Below are positions 13,001-24,560 of a DNA stretch of 64,000 nucleotides, one piece after another. The stretch is taken from the NCBI GenBank assembly GCA_026874595.1, contig CM049316.1:22901839-22965838 (forward strand). The letters are read 5' to 3'. Source of the DNA: Sipunculus nudus (lineage: Eukaryota; Annelida; Sipuncula; Golfingiida; Sipunculidae). A model generated the notes under the pieces. The model was not told the origin of the DNA. It made no database searches and saw only the letters and a program-made list of their open reading frames with translations. A program made the position numbers and the translations under genes. The number at the start of each line of letters is the position of its first letter. Position 1 is the stretch's first letter.

Positions 13001-13050
13001 GTGAAAAGTATGATAAAGAAATATTAAATTCGGAAAATCCAACACCTATT
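10015..13050 (+). mobile_element. Decayed LINE (endonuclease + reverse transcriptase), copy 1
   Basis: Translated in shifting plus-strand frames this reads as a non-LTR retrotransposon. It has an endonuclease-like start (about 10015-10640, with TDHYPIKC resembling the SDHxP motif), a linker with PHWLDEECNRAK near 10875, then reverse transcriptase blocks: KG-SSGPDGI near 11265, KPGNHR near 11445, a YIDSS-VFD region near 11665, LGINGN near 11740, a LLYGCES block near 12330, and GECGRLPL near 12430. Stops occur every few dozen codons. The pattern suits a Jockey/CR1-like or related clade; the clade is not settled. Confidence 0.8.
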
Positions 13051-14472
13051 TAAAAAAATTAACAATCATTGTTTCACAGTCATTCAACTTTGGACAGAAT
13101 TTTTAAGTGAATGACACACTTTGAACAAACAGAAAGATCCAGCATAGATGGCAGAAATAATATTATGTATGTACAATATTTTTAACATACGTTTTGTTTT
13201 GCTTAAGATGATATACATTGTGTAGTAAGCGCACAATTTTCATTCAGATTCCTTTTTAATGTACAATTTAAATTGAGTGAGTCAAAAGAAGATAAATACC
13301 ATTAGTATATATGAACTTGTGTGACACTATATTACGGGTAGGTGCTTGTTTGTTTTTTATATTTTTCATTTAACTTAACAGCATATATAATCCGGTATTC
13401 ATTTTTCTTATTAGATCAGTTATAAAGTTTATTTTGGAAACATGCATAGAATTTATGATTACTGCATTTTCTTGGGTTTTTTTTCCTGAATAATAGTCAA
13501 TTATGATGTTTTAATGGTTTTAAGTAAAGTTAAATGAAAGCAATGCTGATACAAGTTTGTTGTATTTATTTCTGCACTGACTTTAAATGCGCATACATTA
13601 TTGGAACTGTGGTCTTTATGGGCCTGTGGCCTTCTATTCCAGAATAAAATTATAATTTCTATATTTCTTTCTTAAAAGCAGAACAGTACTTATCTTGCGG
13701 TGCCATTGAAAATTTTCTAAAGTGTAAATTGACTGGTAGTGATTACACTTTCCCTAATGAAGTCCATGTGACCAGTTGCGCGACATGACCAATTATTTGT
13801 ACACAGAAAACAGACAAGCAGATAAAGAGCACGGGTTGGAGCATGACCCCCGTCTAATATCTTTGGATTTTGCCATCGTTTTTTTCCCCACCGCATTGAC
13901 GACACCTGTAGGCGACGCCTGATACTGAGAATTTTGGTCCGTTATGGTGAAAAGAATAGTCAAAGTTTGGTATATTCCCTGTGGTTAATGTAAAACTGTT
14001 ACCTTATTTCTAATCTTATTAATTTTTCTGTCGGAATGCTGTCACCAAGCACAACAAACAATAAGTACGTGCAATATTTGTGCTCGTGTAGTATTTGAAT
14101 AACGACTGTACTGAAAATAGACGACATGGATATTGACTACAGGAGTGTTTACTTTTGTGTCATGTCATGAAAATTCTATTTGAAGGCTTATGCACGGAAC
14201 AGGAAGCGACTACTCTAACAAGTTACAGAAATTTCAAATCCAGCTAATACAAAGGGGGAACACATTATTAAATAATTCTAAATGTGCCAGGATTCTTACA
14301 GGGCCTCACTTGTTTGGGACATTCGTTGGGCCTACTATTCCCCCGTACAGCTATAAAAAGAATCACTTCATTTCATAAATGATAAACCGATGGCCATCCA
14401 TAGAGAGATAAAGATAGTAGAACCAACGATGACATTCTAAGGAATGCACGCCTCGGCCGTGTGTGTGTGTGT
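13051..14472. other. Gene-free stretch after the LINE (unit 1)
   Basis: AT-rich sequence without convincing coding signal. It is shared with unit 2 and with the third copy at 61025-62497. Short open frames such as 13717-13905 and 14190-14378 have no domain or splice context. Confidence 0.5.
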
Positions 14473-14487
14473 GGGGGGGGGGGGGGG
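14473..14487 (+). repeat. (GT)n followed by (G)15
   Basis: A short GT dinucleotide run leads into 15 G. The same site has 17 G in unit 2 (24242-24258) and 15 in the third copy (62498-62512), so it is a fast-changing tract useful for telling copies apart. Confidence 0.9.
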
Positions 14488-14585
14488 TGGTAAAAAAAAT
14501 AGGGAGGGGAGGGGGGCTGTTGTATGATGCTCCCAAAATCGTGTTTGCAATCACTTTTACGGCCAATACCTCCAGTTTCATCCGT

Positions 14586-14789
14586 ACTCAAGTGACTGTT
14601 CATGTGTGTATGTCCCTTGATGATCTTCCTAAATCGAGATCCAAACTTAAATCTATTCGATTCTTTAATGGCCCATTCACGGATTGCCCTTAATATTTCA
14701 TGAGATACCGTCGATGATTGCATAAGTTATGTTGCGAAGAAACACACACACACACATACGAACGGGGATGAACGCATTCCATCCTGGCG
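14586..14789 (+). repeat. Dispersed repeat (GTGACTGT...TTCATGAGAT type)
   Basis: Collinear with 24357-24560 (unit 2), 62626-62825 (third copy) and, more distantly, 41140-41310 inside the protease intron. Shared words include GTGACTGT, CTTCCT-AATC, GATCCA and AATTTCATG-GAT, ending in a CA-rich tail and a TGGCGGAGG box. This resembles a repeat very common in marine molluscs; the exact family name was not assigned. Confidence 0.6.
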
Positions 14790-15374
14790 TAGCCGTGACA
14801 ACCCGACTCAGTAGGCAATCGGAAAATTAGGCTGGTAAGCCTACTCGAGTCGTGATACTAGTAATATGGAGGAATGTATCGCAGTGGTCTTGCATCTGTT
14901 TGCATTTATATTGTGGTAAACGGCCCATAATCTTCATATTATGCTAAGAATGGTGAATTAAACACAATAGTATATATGTGAGCTCGCAACCCAAACTGAA
15001 AAGCCGTCTCCATGGGCACGGGTCATTTCCTGTGTCGCCTGAAAGTTTCCAGCGTCCTGTAACTCGTGCGAGCCATGCTTGTGTTCATGCGGTCATAATT
15101 TCAACAAACATGCCGAGGGGTTGACCAATGTGCTTGGTTAAACAGGAACTTGTCTCGCTCATATTTGGTATTATTAGAAAGTACACAAAAAATGCTAACG
15201 GATGGTTTGGTTTATGTTGATTGACAGTGCACCTGTAGCCCTTGATGCGTTGTCAGAAATGACGAAAATATTTGCATCTTCATAAGGCCTTATAATGCGA
15301 TCCTCAGACGTAGATGTCATGGCACTCTGGCGCCAGTAATCTGGTCGTAATGCCAGAGGGTCAATATGACGCTA
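14790..15374. mobile_element. Candidate 585-bp non-autonomous transposon, unit 1
   Basis: The third copy (near 62816-62830) reads straight through ATCCTGGCGGAG, whereas units 1 and 2 have 585 bp inserted between two copies of ATCCTGGCG (14781-14789 and 15375-15383). A filled site, an empty site and a 9-bp target duplication are the signs of a transposon insertion. The ends start TAGCCGT and, on the other strand, TAGCGTCA, so terminal inverted repeats are at best short. No coding capacity is seen. A 9-bp duplication suits Mutator-like or related families (inference). Confidence 0.6.
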
Positions 15375-15844
15375 ATCCTGGCGGAGGCAAGGACAAAATT
15401 TACCAACAAGTTCATGAGCAGTGGTGACGTATCAAGTATCCATAAACAAACAATAGTGAAACCTCGTTTATAGTTTCTCTTGAACCCAAAACTCGTGACT
15501 ACATGGACAAGTCTACAATCTCTCTTATTTATACAACAATTTGGAGAAACGTGGACAAGTCACTATTTGACGGTAAATCTTTGTATGCATAATCATGGGC
15601 AGTTGGCCTCTATTTACATATCGCTTTTTTCACACCATGCGTTATTATGACATTGCTTTTTTTTAATAAGAGCTAGCGAAACTATAGATGGATACAATAA
15701 CCGGGTGATCAGTAGAATTCCTCTCTCGACCACACAACTGAGAGATTATTGTCACCGTCAACGTGGCGTGAAAAGTGTATATCCTTATGAATTTGTTAAG
15801 GGTTAACCGTAAGAGCGCGGTTAGAATCCGGTCTACATTGGAGA

Positions 15845-16042
15845 ATGTCAAAATTAATAAAGTTTCTGAGTGTTATTCCGTATCCTGTGTTATATTCTAT
15901 GTTCTGTCACCTCCTTATTTCTGCAGTTTGCAATCTGGAATGTGAAAAAAAGGTGAATTATTGGTACATTGAAAATAACATGGAAAGATTTGATGACAGA
16001 ACTGGATTTGAAATATCGACCGTAAACAACTGTGCCATGATG
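15845..16042 (+). CDS. Candidate first exon: secreted protein (unit 1)
   Basis: Starts at ATG 15845 and runs to a strong donor ATG|GTAAGTTC at 16042/16043. The 66 codons begin with a short basic start and a hydrophobic stretch (FLSVIPYPVLYSMFCHLLIS) resembling a signal peptide, with possible cleavage before NLECEKK, then a segment ending VNNCAMM. A first exon that stops soon after a lone cysteine recalls the start of PAN/apple-domain proteins, but this is weak. No downstream exon was found; Gypsy 2 follows 500 bp later. Same in unit 2 (25616-25813); broken by an early stop in the third copy (63251 onward). Confidence 0.4.
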
Positions 16043-16099
16043 GTAAGTTCTAACGAGAGGAAAGCCGGGGTATTTTAGTCTTTTCAAATAATTATGACT

Positions 16100-16540
16100 G
16101 AATAATTAGGGCAATGTCTACCAGAGGTCACTGTGCAACAGGAGTGAATTCTCCCATGTGAATAATGGTAGCCTCCATATACTAACGTGTGTCAATGGGG
16201 GCGGTAAATCCCCGCTAGCATTGTGGAATGGCCAAACATTAGAAAGTAGAGCAAAATAAAAACAAGAATGCGTAGTAAAATAGGAAAACATGAAATGAGG
16301 GTTGCCGCCATCCAATCTGGATTGTGTATGATGTCAGCATAGTTTGTGCACAAGGGAACACCGCGAGACATGAACAGTGATGGATACGCTGGTTTTGACG
16401 GAGACGACCGTAAACAATAAATATCAGGTGCAAACGTATGCCCTTGTACCAATAATATATCCAAATTTCAGCTATTGAAAATCACTCATATAGGAGATAT
16501 AGCGCAACAGAAAATAGCATAAGAAAGAAAGAAAAAAAAA
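16100..16540. other. Spacer between candidate exon and Gypsy 2
   Basis: Shared with unit 2 and the third copy (63490-63915). Similarity to the third copy ends in an A-rich stretch near 16535/63915, next to the left end of Gypsy 2, so the third copy appears to lack Gypsy 2. Confidence 0.55.
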
Positions 16541-16559
16541 TAAATTTATGGTTTTTATT

Positions 16560-16759
16560 TAAAGATGATAATGACTAAACATCATATTTCCATAGTGTAA
16601 TCATTCTGCACACATATATATATGCGACACCGGTTTGTATGTTTAATACATAGCGGATTGTGTATGCATAAAGTTGTTTTCCGCTAGTCGGGTATTAAAG
16701 TTGTAAGCCAAGTGAACATCTTGTGGGTTTCTGCTACCTCGTTGACAAAATACATAACA
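16560..16759 (+). repeat. Gypsy 2 5' LTR, unit 1 copy (left end unclear)
   Basis: Similar to the 3' LTR at 31439-31701 from GATGATAATGAC onward, through CGCTAGTCGGGTAT and TTGTGGGTTTCTGCTACCTC, and ending in ATAACA. By eye there are roughly 15-20 differences over about 190 aligned bases, so this is an old insertion. TGGCGCAGCAG begins two bases after the LTR end, where a tRNA primer-binding site would lie. The first bases of the LTR cannot be aligned. Confidence 0.75.
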
Positions 16760-17202
16760 GTGGCGCAGCAGACGGGATTTAAAACCCACTGAAAATGAAC
16801 ATTGCGGTTCTTTGCGTCCGGTTTATGGATGTTTCGTGGTTTGTGTTGCGGTTTCGTCCGATGAGTGGCTCATCGTGTTGTTCTAACGGACTGCGTGAGT
16901 ACAAGACAAGGTGCCAAGATGGCGTCATGCATGATACCACGTGTCATTGACTGTTTGGTGATTTTTCATTGCTATTTTCATCAACAGTACAGCCGACTGT
17001 TCATTATTATATACCGGCTTGATTTTTTACGTCAGTGAGTGTACCGATACTATATACTGTACAAAGATATATTGGTGTACCGTGACTGATATTGAAGTTA
17101 ACGTGCTCTTCCCTACAGTTTACTTGATTTACATGAATTTTGTTTGGAATTGGGAACCTCATGAATATCAACTTTTACTGTGTTACACTGATACTGGTCA
17201 CC

Positions 17203-17811
17203 ATGGCTAGTTGCATAAGCCCGATGGAACCTTTTGATGAGTCGGGAGACTTTGAGACATATGCTGAGAGGCTGGAATTTTACTTTACCACCAATGGCAT
17301 GGATGATAGGAGGACGGTAGCCTCTTTTCTAACATTAATCGGAGGTACATGCTTTGGACTTTTTAAGTCTCTACTTGCTCCCGCAAAGCCAGGAACGAAA
17401 ACTCTGGAAGAGTTGATTAAGGTTTTAAAGGACCATAACAACCCAAAACCTTTAGAAATTGTGGAGAGATTTAAGTTTCACAAATGCTATCAAACTGATG
17501 ATCAGAACATTCCACAGTATGTTGCTGCACTAAAGAAACAGGCATCAAATTTTAACTTTGGTGATACCTTGTATGAAAGAATAGGTTATCAGCTTATCGT
17601 TGGTTTCCGCAGTGAAAATATACGGAAGCGACTTCTCTCAGAACGTGATTTGGACTATCAGAAAGCTTCCACTTTGTCCAAAAGTTTGGAGACTGTTGCG
17701 AAGTACAGCCGTGAGTTAAGCAGCAATGGCAAGATCAAGGCTCCATTTGCTGGGAGTTCGGTTTCGGTCCATAGTCTTCCGTCAAATAAGAGTAAAGGTC
17801 CACCGGGATGA
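17203..17811 (+). CDS. Gypsy 2 gag (unit 1)
   Basis: The retrotransposon capsid precursor packages element RNA in the cytoplasm. The ATG at 17203 sits in a good context (CACCATGG) and starts at MASCISPMEPFDES; the frame is open further upstream to 17140, but the later ATG better fits this family. Visible capsid features are ERLEFYF, LTLIGG, HNNPKPLEIVERFKF and a C-terminal block with GFRSENIRKRLLSE. The frame stops at 17811, just before the zinc knuckle, which reads CYRCN-PSH near 17815-17845 but is interrupted by two stops and has lost a cysteine. Length without knuckles is 202 codons. Identical in unit 2. Confidence 0.85.
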   Translation: MASCISPMEPFDESGDFETYAERLEFYFTTNGMDDRRTVASFLTLIGGTCFGLFKSLLAPAKPGTKTLEELIKVLKDHNNPKPLEIVERFKFHKCYQTDDQNIPQYVAALKKQASNFNFGDTLYERIGYQLIVGFRSENIRKRLLSERDLDYQKASTLSKSLETVAKYSRELSSNGKIKAPFAGSSVSVHSLPSNKSKGPPG

Positions 17812-19707
17812 CGCTGTTACAGATGCAACTCGCCATCACATTAGTGACGTTTTAAGACTGCTGTCTGCCATTGATCTTCAAAGATTGGACATACAGTTTC
17901 TGCTTGTTTGACCGCTAGGAAGTTTGGTGTAAAACCTGGTGTAAATTCTGCTAGTGGTAATATGACTCAGTCCCAGACGACACAGCGTAAATGTTACAAA
18001 TCAAAACCGTCTGTGCATGCTATTATGTCAGACAGTGACGATCCCCTTGATGATATGAACTTGCCACAAGTGTTATTACATACGTTTCTTAATGATGGTG
18101 ACTCGCATGATGATGTATTATGGGTTGATATGCAGATAATGGAAAACAGGTAAAGATGGAGGTTGATACAGGTTCAAAGGTTTCCATTATACCTCTTGAT
18201 ATGTACAATGAGATGTTTAGTGATACCCATTTGATGAACACAAAGCTGCAGGTGAATAGCTATACACGTGAGCCAGTTCGTCCTGTAGGCGTTATGGATG
18301 TAAGGTAGTCTATGGTTCACAAAGTACGTCACGCTTGAAACTGTACATAATTGATGGCGTAGGACCGCCATTGGTAGGTCGACAGTGGCTTAGGTATATA
18401 AGACTTAACTGACACAGTCTTACAGGTTCATTGCTACAACATATGTCAGGCTCTGATAGCTTGAGAGATAAAGGTACTAAGATACTTGATAAATAAAATG
18501 ATGTTTTCAGTGATGAATTGGGTACCATGCAACACATTACTGCTAAACTTGAAGTAAAGGGGAATAGTACTCCTAAGTTTGTGAAAGCACGAACTGTACC
18601 ATTTGCTTTATAGGGTAGAGTATCAGACGAGCTGGATAGATTGGAAGAGCTCGGCATCATTGTAAAGGTTGACCATTCAGAATGGGCAGCGCCCATAATT
18701 CCTGTTGTTAAGTCAGATTATAGTATTAGAATTTGTGGCGACTTTAAAGTTACAGTCAATCCGTATTTGAATATATGCCAATGTCCTCCTCAGCGTTTTG
18801 TTGAAATGTTGCCACTCTATGCGGAGGTGAAAAATTCACAAAAATTGATTTGGCCCATGCTTACCAACAGATGATACTTCATCCAGATTCTAGAAAGTAC
18901 TTAAAAATTAACACCTCTCGTGGTTTATACCAGTATACCAGATTAGCAAACGGTGTCGCATCAGCGCCAGGCCTATTTCAGCAGGCCATGGACCAAATCT
19001 TGCAGGGATTACCCCGTGTATAATGTTTTCAAGATGACCTATTGGTAACAGGTGTTGATGATGAGGATCACTTAGCTAATCTTGAGGCTGTGTTGAAAAG
19101 GCTCTCGGAATATGGGCTTCGCGTTTAGCGTAATAAGTGCGATTTCTTCCGTGACTTTGTCACATACTTAGGACACACAATTAACAAGGATGGTCTCCAG
19201 ACATCAGAGGAGAAAGTGCGTGCTATCTTAGATGCACCAGTCCCTAGGAATGTATCCCAGTTAAGCGCATATCTTGGGATGATTAAGTACTAAAGGGTAT
19301 TCCTTACAAATCCTGCTACTGTGTTGAATCCATTGAATTCTCTGTTACAGAAGGACACAACCTGGGAATATACAGAGCAATGTTAACAGAGTTTCCAGGA
19401 AAGTAAGGATTTGGTAGTGAACTCTTATATTTTAGTTCATTATGACATGTCAAAGTCCTTATTACTTGCCACAGACGCTTTACCATATCTTATGGGTGCA
19501 GTACTCTCCCACATGATAAATGGAGAAGAGCGACCCATAGCGTTTGCATCTTGTACACTTTGCAAGCCTGAAAAGCAATATTGACAAATTTAAAGAAAGG
19601 AGGCCTTAGCTATAATATCTGGTGTCAAACGTTTCATCAGTAATTTTATGGCAGGCATTTTATATTTTTGTTACAGATCATAGGCCCCTTACTGCCTTGT
19701 TTGGCCC
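17812..19707 (+). pseudogene. Gypsy 2 pol remnant (unit 1, truncated)
   Basis: Frame-shifted and stop-ridden pol. A protease with MEVDTGSKVSII lies at about 18150-18200. Reverse transcriptase lies at about 18620-19240, with RICGDFKVTVNP, FTKIDLAHAYQQM, APGLFQQAMDQIL and a catalytic site read as FQDD (TTT at 19027-19029). A YLGHTINKDG thumb block and RNase H (LLLATDALPY) follow to the cut at 19707. Stops interrupt the reverse transcriptase at several sites, so no functional enzyme is encoded. Confidence 0.85.
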
Positions 19708-19783
19708 AAACCAACCACAGTATTCGTTTTAACTACATATCAAATTCAATTAAGACTCGGGTAAACAGATTTATTTGGAATCT

Positions 19784-22700
19784 TTTAATACCTGTTGAGA
19801 AAAAGTCGTCTTGTACATCAGATACGATTGGACGATATAAGCAGTTATGTGATAGGAATATTCTGCTATTTTAGAAGTGTATATGTTTACTGATATTATT
19901 GTTTTAGTATTGGTTGGAACAAGGTTTGACTCTGATTCAGATATATTATTGATAGAGGATAACATTGTTCTTGAAGGGTCACCATTTAAATATTAAGACT
20001 GAAGAATGTGATGTAATATTACGAACAGAAAACATTATTGTTGACTTATTATCAAAATATGATAATTTACGAGAACAGGTAATATGATATATTACATAAA
20101 ACTTGATTGTTTGAATCTTGTAGGATTAAATTACGTTATCTTGCTGATGAATTTAACAGATAAAGAATATCTTAAGATGGACGAACTTATAAGTTTGGTT
20201 TCACTTCGCAGTAGTTATGTGGTGCTTTTGATATCCATTTTTAAATGACTGATTTGCGCCAGATTTATCAGGGGAGTTTACCTGCGTCACACAAACTGGA
20301 CAAAGTGTTGTAAACTACTTTATAATTTGTACTGGGTTGTTCTGTTATGTTCAATCATTTGCTTCCCCTACTGAGCATAGTACAGATCATTATCCCATAA
20401 AATGTAGTTTATAACTTAAGTCAGACATATACCAACCTGTACAAACGTAGAAACCTACCATGGGTGAAATACAAAATACCATGTAATGACAATACAAATA
20501 AAATAAACATTATAAATATATTAAAGAATTCAATAATCTTATTAATTTTGATCTTAATGAAGCAGTAAAATGTGTAAATAATATTAAGATGTGTAACATT
20601 ACATTAAATGTTAAAAAGGGAAATACATATAATAGAAGTCAACCTCATTGGTTGGATGAAGAATGCAACAGAGCCAAGTTGATAAAGTTTTCAACATTAC
20701 ATAGTCACAGAAAATCGGTAAAAATAGAATAATCACATAAATATAAATAAAAAAAACAGACATTCAAAAATATATGTAATACTAAGAAGAAAATTCAAGA
20801 AATGAAATGTAAAAAAAGTGTCAACAGTATAAGAGACAACAAAGAACTTCAAGTATAGATACTAGGCCATGGTTTGACTATTTCAAAAGTCTGTTTAAGA
20901 ATTGTGTAAATGAAATTTAAAATGATTACTAATTAAAAATGATAACGTTACCATAAACAGTGAGCATTTTTAAGAACCTACTTTCAACACATCATACATA
21001 CAGATGAAATAATACAAGCTGTGAATCAGACGCAAAAAGGGTAATCATCAGGTCCAGATGGAATATCTTTGGTAGTTGTACTATCATACCATCCAGTTCT
21101 GCAGCCTTTATTTGAATCTTTGTTAAAACAAATTTTTACATTCAGGAACATTTCCTAATGAGTGGTGTAGAGCGTTTATAATTCAATTCCTCTACATAAG
21201 AAAGGGTCTGTTGATAAACCAGGTAACCATAGAGTGTTTCATTATTAAAAACAACTAGGACAATTTTGACAAATCTTACACAATCAATTATTAGATTATG
21301 TTGAGATTCATAATTTGGTGTCTGAAGCACACAGGGTAGAGGAAAGGTACTGTACCTTCAATAATATTTTTTACCACTATTTACAAGCCATGGTCCAAAA
21401 ATATTTATCCAAACAAAGAGGCAGATTTTATTGTTGGTACATAGATTCTTCTTAAGTTTTCGATTTCGTGCCACACAATATATTATGGAGTGTATCGTTG
21501 AACCTTGGTATTAATGGAAACCTTTAAAAGGTTCTGCAGTCATTATATACAAATATGAAGTCATGTGTATTATGAGAATGTGGGCTTACACAGTACTTCA
21601 ATTGTTTAGTAGGGATGAGACAAAGCTGTATGGTCAGTCCTTAACTTTTTTTCTCTATTTACCAATGAATATATACAATTATTAAATAATTCTGACTGTA
21701 AAGGTGTATTTGTTAATGAGAGATTTCCAAATATAAATACTTCAATGTTTGCTGCTGAGGTGGTGAATTTTGGAGAAACTGTTGGCATATAAAATATATA
21801 GAGAAACTAAGGAATTTTGTGTTAAATATGGTATGAAAGTGAACTTGAAAAACAGAAGTCATGGTGTTCAGAAGAGGCGGACCACTACGAAAGAATGAAA
21901 ACTTGTGTTTCCAAGGCAAAAATTAGATGTTGTCAATCATAACAAATATCTTGGTATTTTACTCATGGAAAAAAACACAATAACAAATTATGCAAGCTAA
22001 CAAAGCATTATGTGTTATAAAAGCTTCCTATAAGAGATTAACTAATTTAAATATTAAACAAATTTTCTACCTTTTTGATAGCATAGTGATACCTATATTA
22101 TTATATGGCTGTGAATCTTAAGGTTATTCAAAATACATGAAAGAGCTCCGTATAAACTTCTTAAAGTAAGTGCATGTACACCTAATGAAGCTGTTATAGG
22201 AGAATGTGGTAGATTACCACTATTTGTGAAAAACTCATTGAAAGTGTGAAATATTGCATTAGGATATTACATATGGATACAAACAGATACCCGAAACACA
22301 TATATTCGTGTTTATTAAATTTAGATAATAAGGGAGAAAATAGCTCGGTCAGTGGTATAAGATCATTATTATTTCAAGCAGGTTATGGATATGCAGCTCA
22401 AATGTGAGGGATGAGAAAATGTTTTTAAGTGTTATAAGACCGAGACTCATAGATATGGCAGTTCAAAATTGGCAAATTGATATTAACTCCTGTGATATAT
22501 TGTATTCATATGTTGTTTTTAAATCGACGTTAACATCAGAAAAATATCTTTCTGTGGGCCTATAATAAAAGCCACAGATGTGCATTAGCTACACTCTGAT
22601 GCTCAAATCACAAATTAGCAAAAGAAACGAGCAGACATCGAAGTTTAAACATAGAAGAAAGAATATGTATATACTGCTTAAATCATGCATGGATACGACA

Positions 22701-22819
22701 TTATAGTGTTTGAGATCCATTTCTTAGGATGTCGAATGTATGCAGAACATTGGAAAACATGTTCAAGAGGTGAAAAGTATGATAAAGAAATATTAAATTC
22801 GGAAAATCCAACACCTATT
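19784..22819 (+). mobile_element. Decayed LINE, copy 2 (unit 2)
   Basis: Tandem copy of the LINE at 10015-13050, offset by 9769 bp, with the same stops and frameshifts. Substitutions were noticed at 20719 (G to T) and 21526 (T to A) relative to unit 1. No independent function is indicated. Confidence 0.8.
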
Positions 22820-24227
22820 TAAAAAAATTAACAATCATTGTTTCACAGTCATTCAACTTTGGACAGAATTTTTAAGTGAATGACACACTTTGAACAAACA
22901 GAAAGATCCAGCATAGATGGCAGAAATAATATTATGTATGTACAATATTTTTAACATACGTTTTGTTTTGCTTAAGATGATATACATTGTGTAGTAAGCG
23001 CACAATTTTCATTCAGATTCCTTTTTAATGTACAATTTAAATTGAGTGAGTCAAAAGAAGATAAATACCATTAGTATATATGAACTTGTGTGACACTATA
23101 TTACGGGTAGGTGCTTGTTTGTTTTTTATATTTTTCATTTAACTTAACAGCATATATAATCCGGTATTCATTTTTCTTATTAGATCAGTTATAAAGTTTA
23201 TTTTGGAAACATGCATAGAATTTATGATTACTGCATTTTCTTGGGTTTTTTTTCCTGAATAATAGTCAATTATGATGTTTTAATGGTTTTAAGTAAAGTT
23301 AAATGAAAGCAATGCTGATACAAGTTTGTTGTATTTATTTCTGCACTGACTTTAAATGCGCATACATTATTGGAACTGTGGTCTTTATGGGCCTGTGGCC
23401 TTCTATTCCAGAATAAAATTATAATTTCTATATTTCTTTCTTAAAAGCAGAACAGTACTTATCTTGCGGTGCCATTGAAAATTTTCTAAAGTGTAAATTG
23501 ACTGGTAGTGATTACACTTTCCCTAATGAAGTCCATGTGACCAGTTGCGCGACATGACCAATTATTTGTACACAGAAAACAGACAAGCAGATAAAGAGCA
23601 CGGGTTGGAGCATGACCCCCGTCTAATATCTTTGGATTTTGCCATCGTTTTTTTCCCCACCGCATTGACGACACCTGTAGGCGACGCCTGATACTGAGAA
23701 TTTTGGTCCGTTATGGTGAAAAGAATAGTCAAAGTTTGGTATATTCCCTGTGGTTAATGTAAAACTGTTACCTTATTTCTAATCTTATTAATTTTTCTGT
23801 CGGAATGCTGTCACCAAGCACAACAAACAATAAGTACGTGCAATATTTGTGCTCGTGTAGTATTTGAATAACGACTGTACTGAAAATAGACGACATGGAT
23901 ATTGACTACAGGAGTGTTTACTTTTGTGTCATGTCATGAAAATTCTATTTGAAGGCTTATGCACGGAACAGGAAGCGACTACTCTAACAAGTTACAGAAA
24001 TTTCAAATCCAGCTAATACAAAGGGGGAACACATTATTAAATAATTCTAAATGTGCCAGGATTCTTACAGGGCCTCACTTGTTTGGGACATTCGTTGGGC
24101 CTACTATTCCCCCGTACAGCTATAAAAAGAATCACTTCATTTCATAAATGATAAACCGATGGCCATCCATAGAGAGATAAAGATAGTAGAACCAACGATG
24201 ACATTCTAAGGAATGCACGCCTCGGCC

Positions 24228-24241
<14 letters not shown>
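22820..24241. other. Gene-free stretch after the LINE (unit 2)
   Basis: Same content as 13051-14472, no coding signal recognised. Confidence 0.5.

Positions 24242-24258
<17 letters not shown>
24242..24258 (+). repeat. (G)17 homopolymer, unit 2
   Basis: Two bases longer than the matching tract in unit 1; this is the only length difference noticed between the units. Confidence 0.9.
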
Positions 24259-24356
24259 TGGTAAAAAAAATAGGGAGGGGAGGGGGGCTGTTGTATGATG
24301 CTCCCAAAATCGTGTTTGCAATCACTTTTACGGCCAATACCTCCAGTTTCATCCGT

Positions 24357-24560
24357 ACTCAAGTGACTGTTCATGTGTGTATGTCCCTTGATGATCTTCC
24401 TAAATCGAGATCCAAACTTAAATCTATTCGATTCTTTAATGGCCCATTCACGGATTGCCCTTAATATTTCATGAGATACCGTCGATGATTGCATAAGTTA
24501 TGTTGCGAAGAAACACACACACACACATACGAACGGGGATGAACGCATTCCATCCTGGCG
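24357..24560 (+). repeat. Dispersed repeat, unit 2 copy
   Basis: Tandem copy of the element at 14586-14789. Confidence 0.6.

Larger units (their letters stand above)
9940..19707. repeat. Tandem duplication unit 1 (9.77 kb)
   Basis: Sequence from 9940 repeats almost letter for letter from 19709. Differences noticed by eye are substitutions at 10052, 10950, 11757, 14809 and 19028 and a G-run two bases shorter (14473-14487). The junction at 19707/19709 joins the RNase H part of Gypsy 2 directly to the start of the unit, with one extra A and no clear microhomology. Confidence 0.95.
16560..19707 (+). mobile_element. Gypsy element 2, unit 1 copy, cut off in RNase H
   Basis: 5' LTR, intact gag frame, then decayed protease, reverse transcriptase and the start of RNase H, ending exactly at the tandem-duplication junction (19707). 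Integrase and the 3' LTR are missing here and are found only in the unit 2 copy. Confidence 0.9.

Noticed and set aside
14363-14723. Open frames with long proline runs on the minus strand (also 24132-24494 and 62354-62641)
   Set aside because: The prolines come from the G homopolymer and its surroundings; the frames overlap a dispersed repeat and differ between copies.
16761-16780. tRNA gene fragment after the Gypsy 2 LTR
   Set aside because: Only a short TGGCGC-starting stretch is present, as expected for a primer-binding site; no cloverleaf could be drawn.
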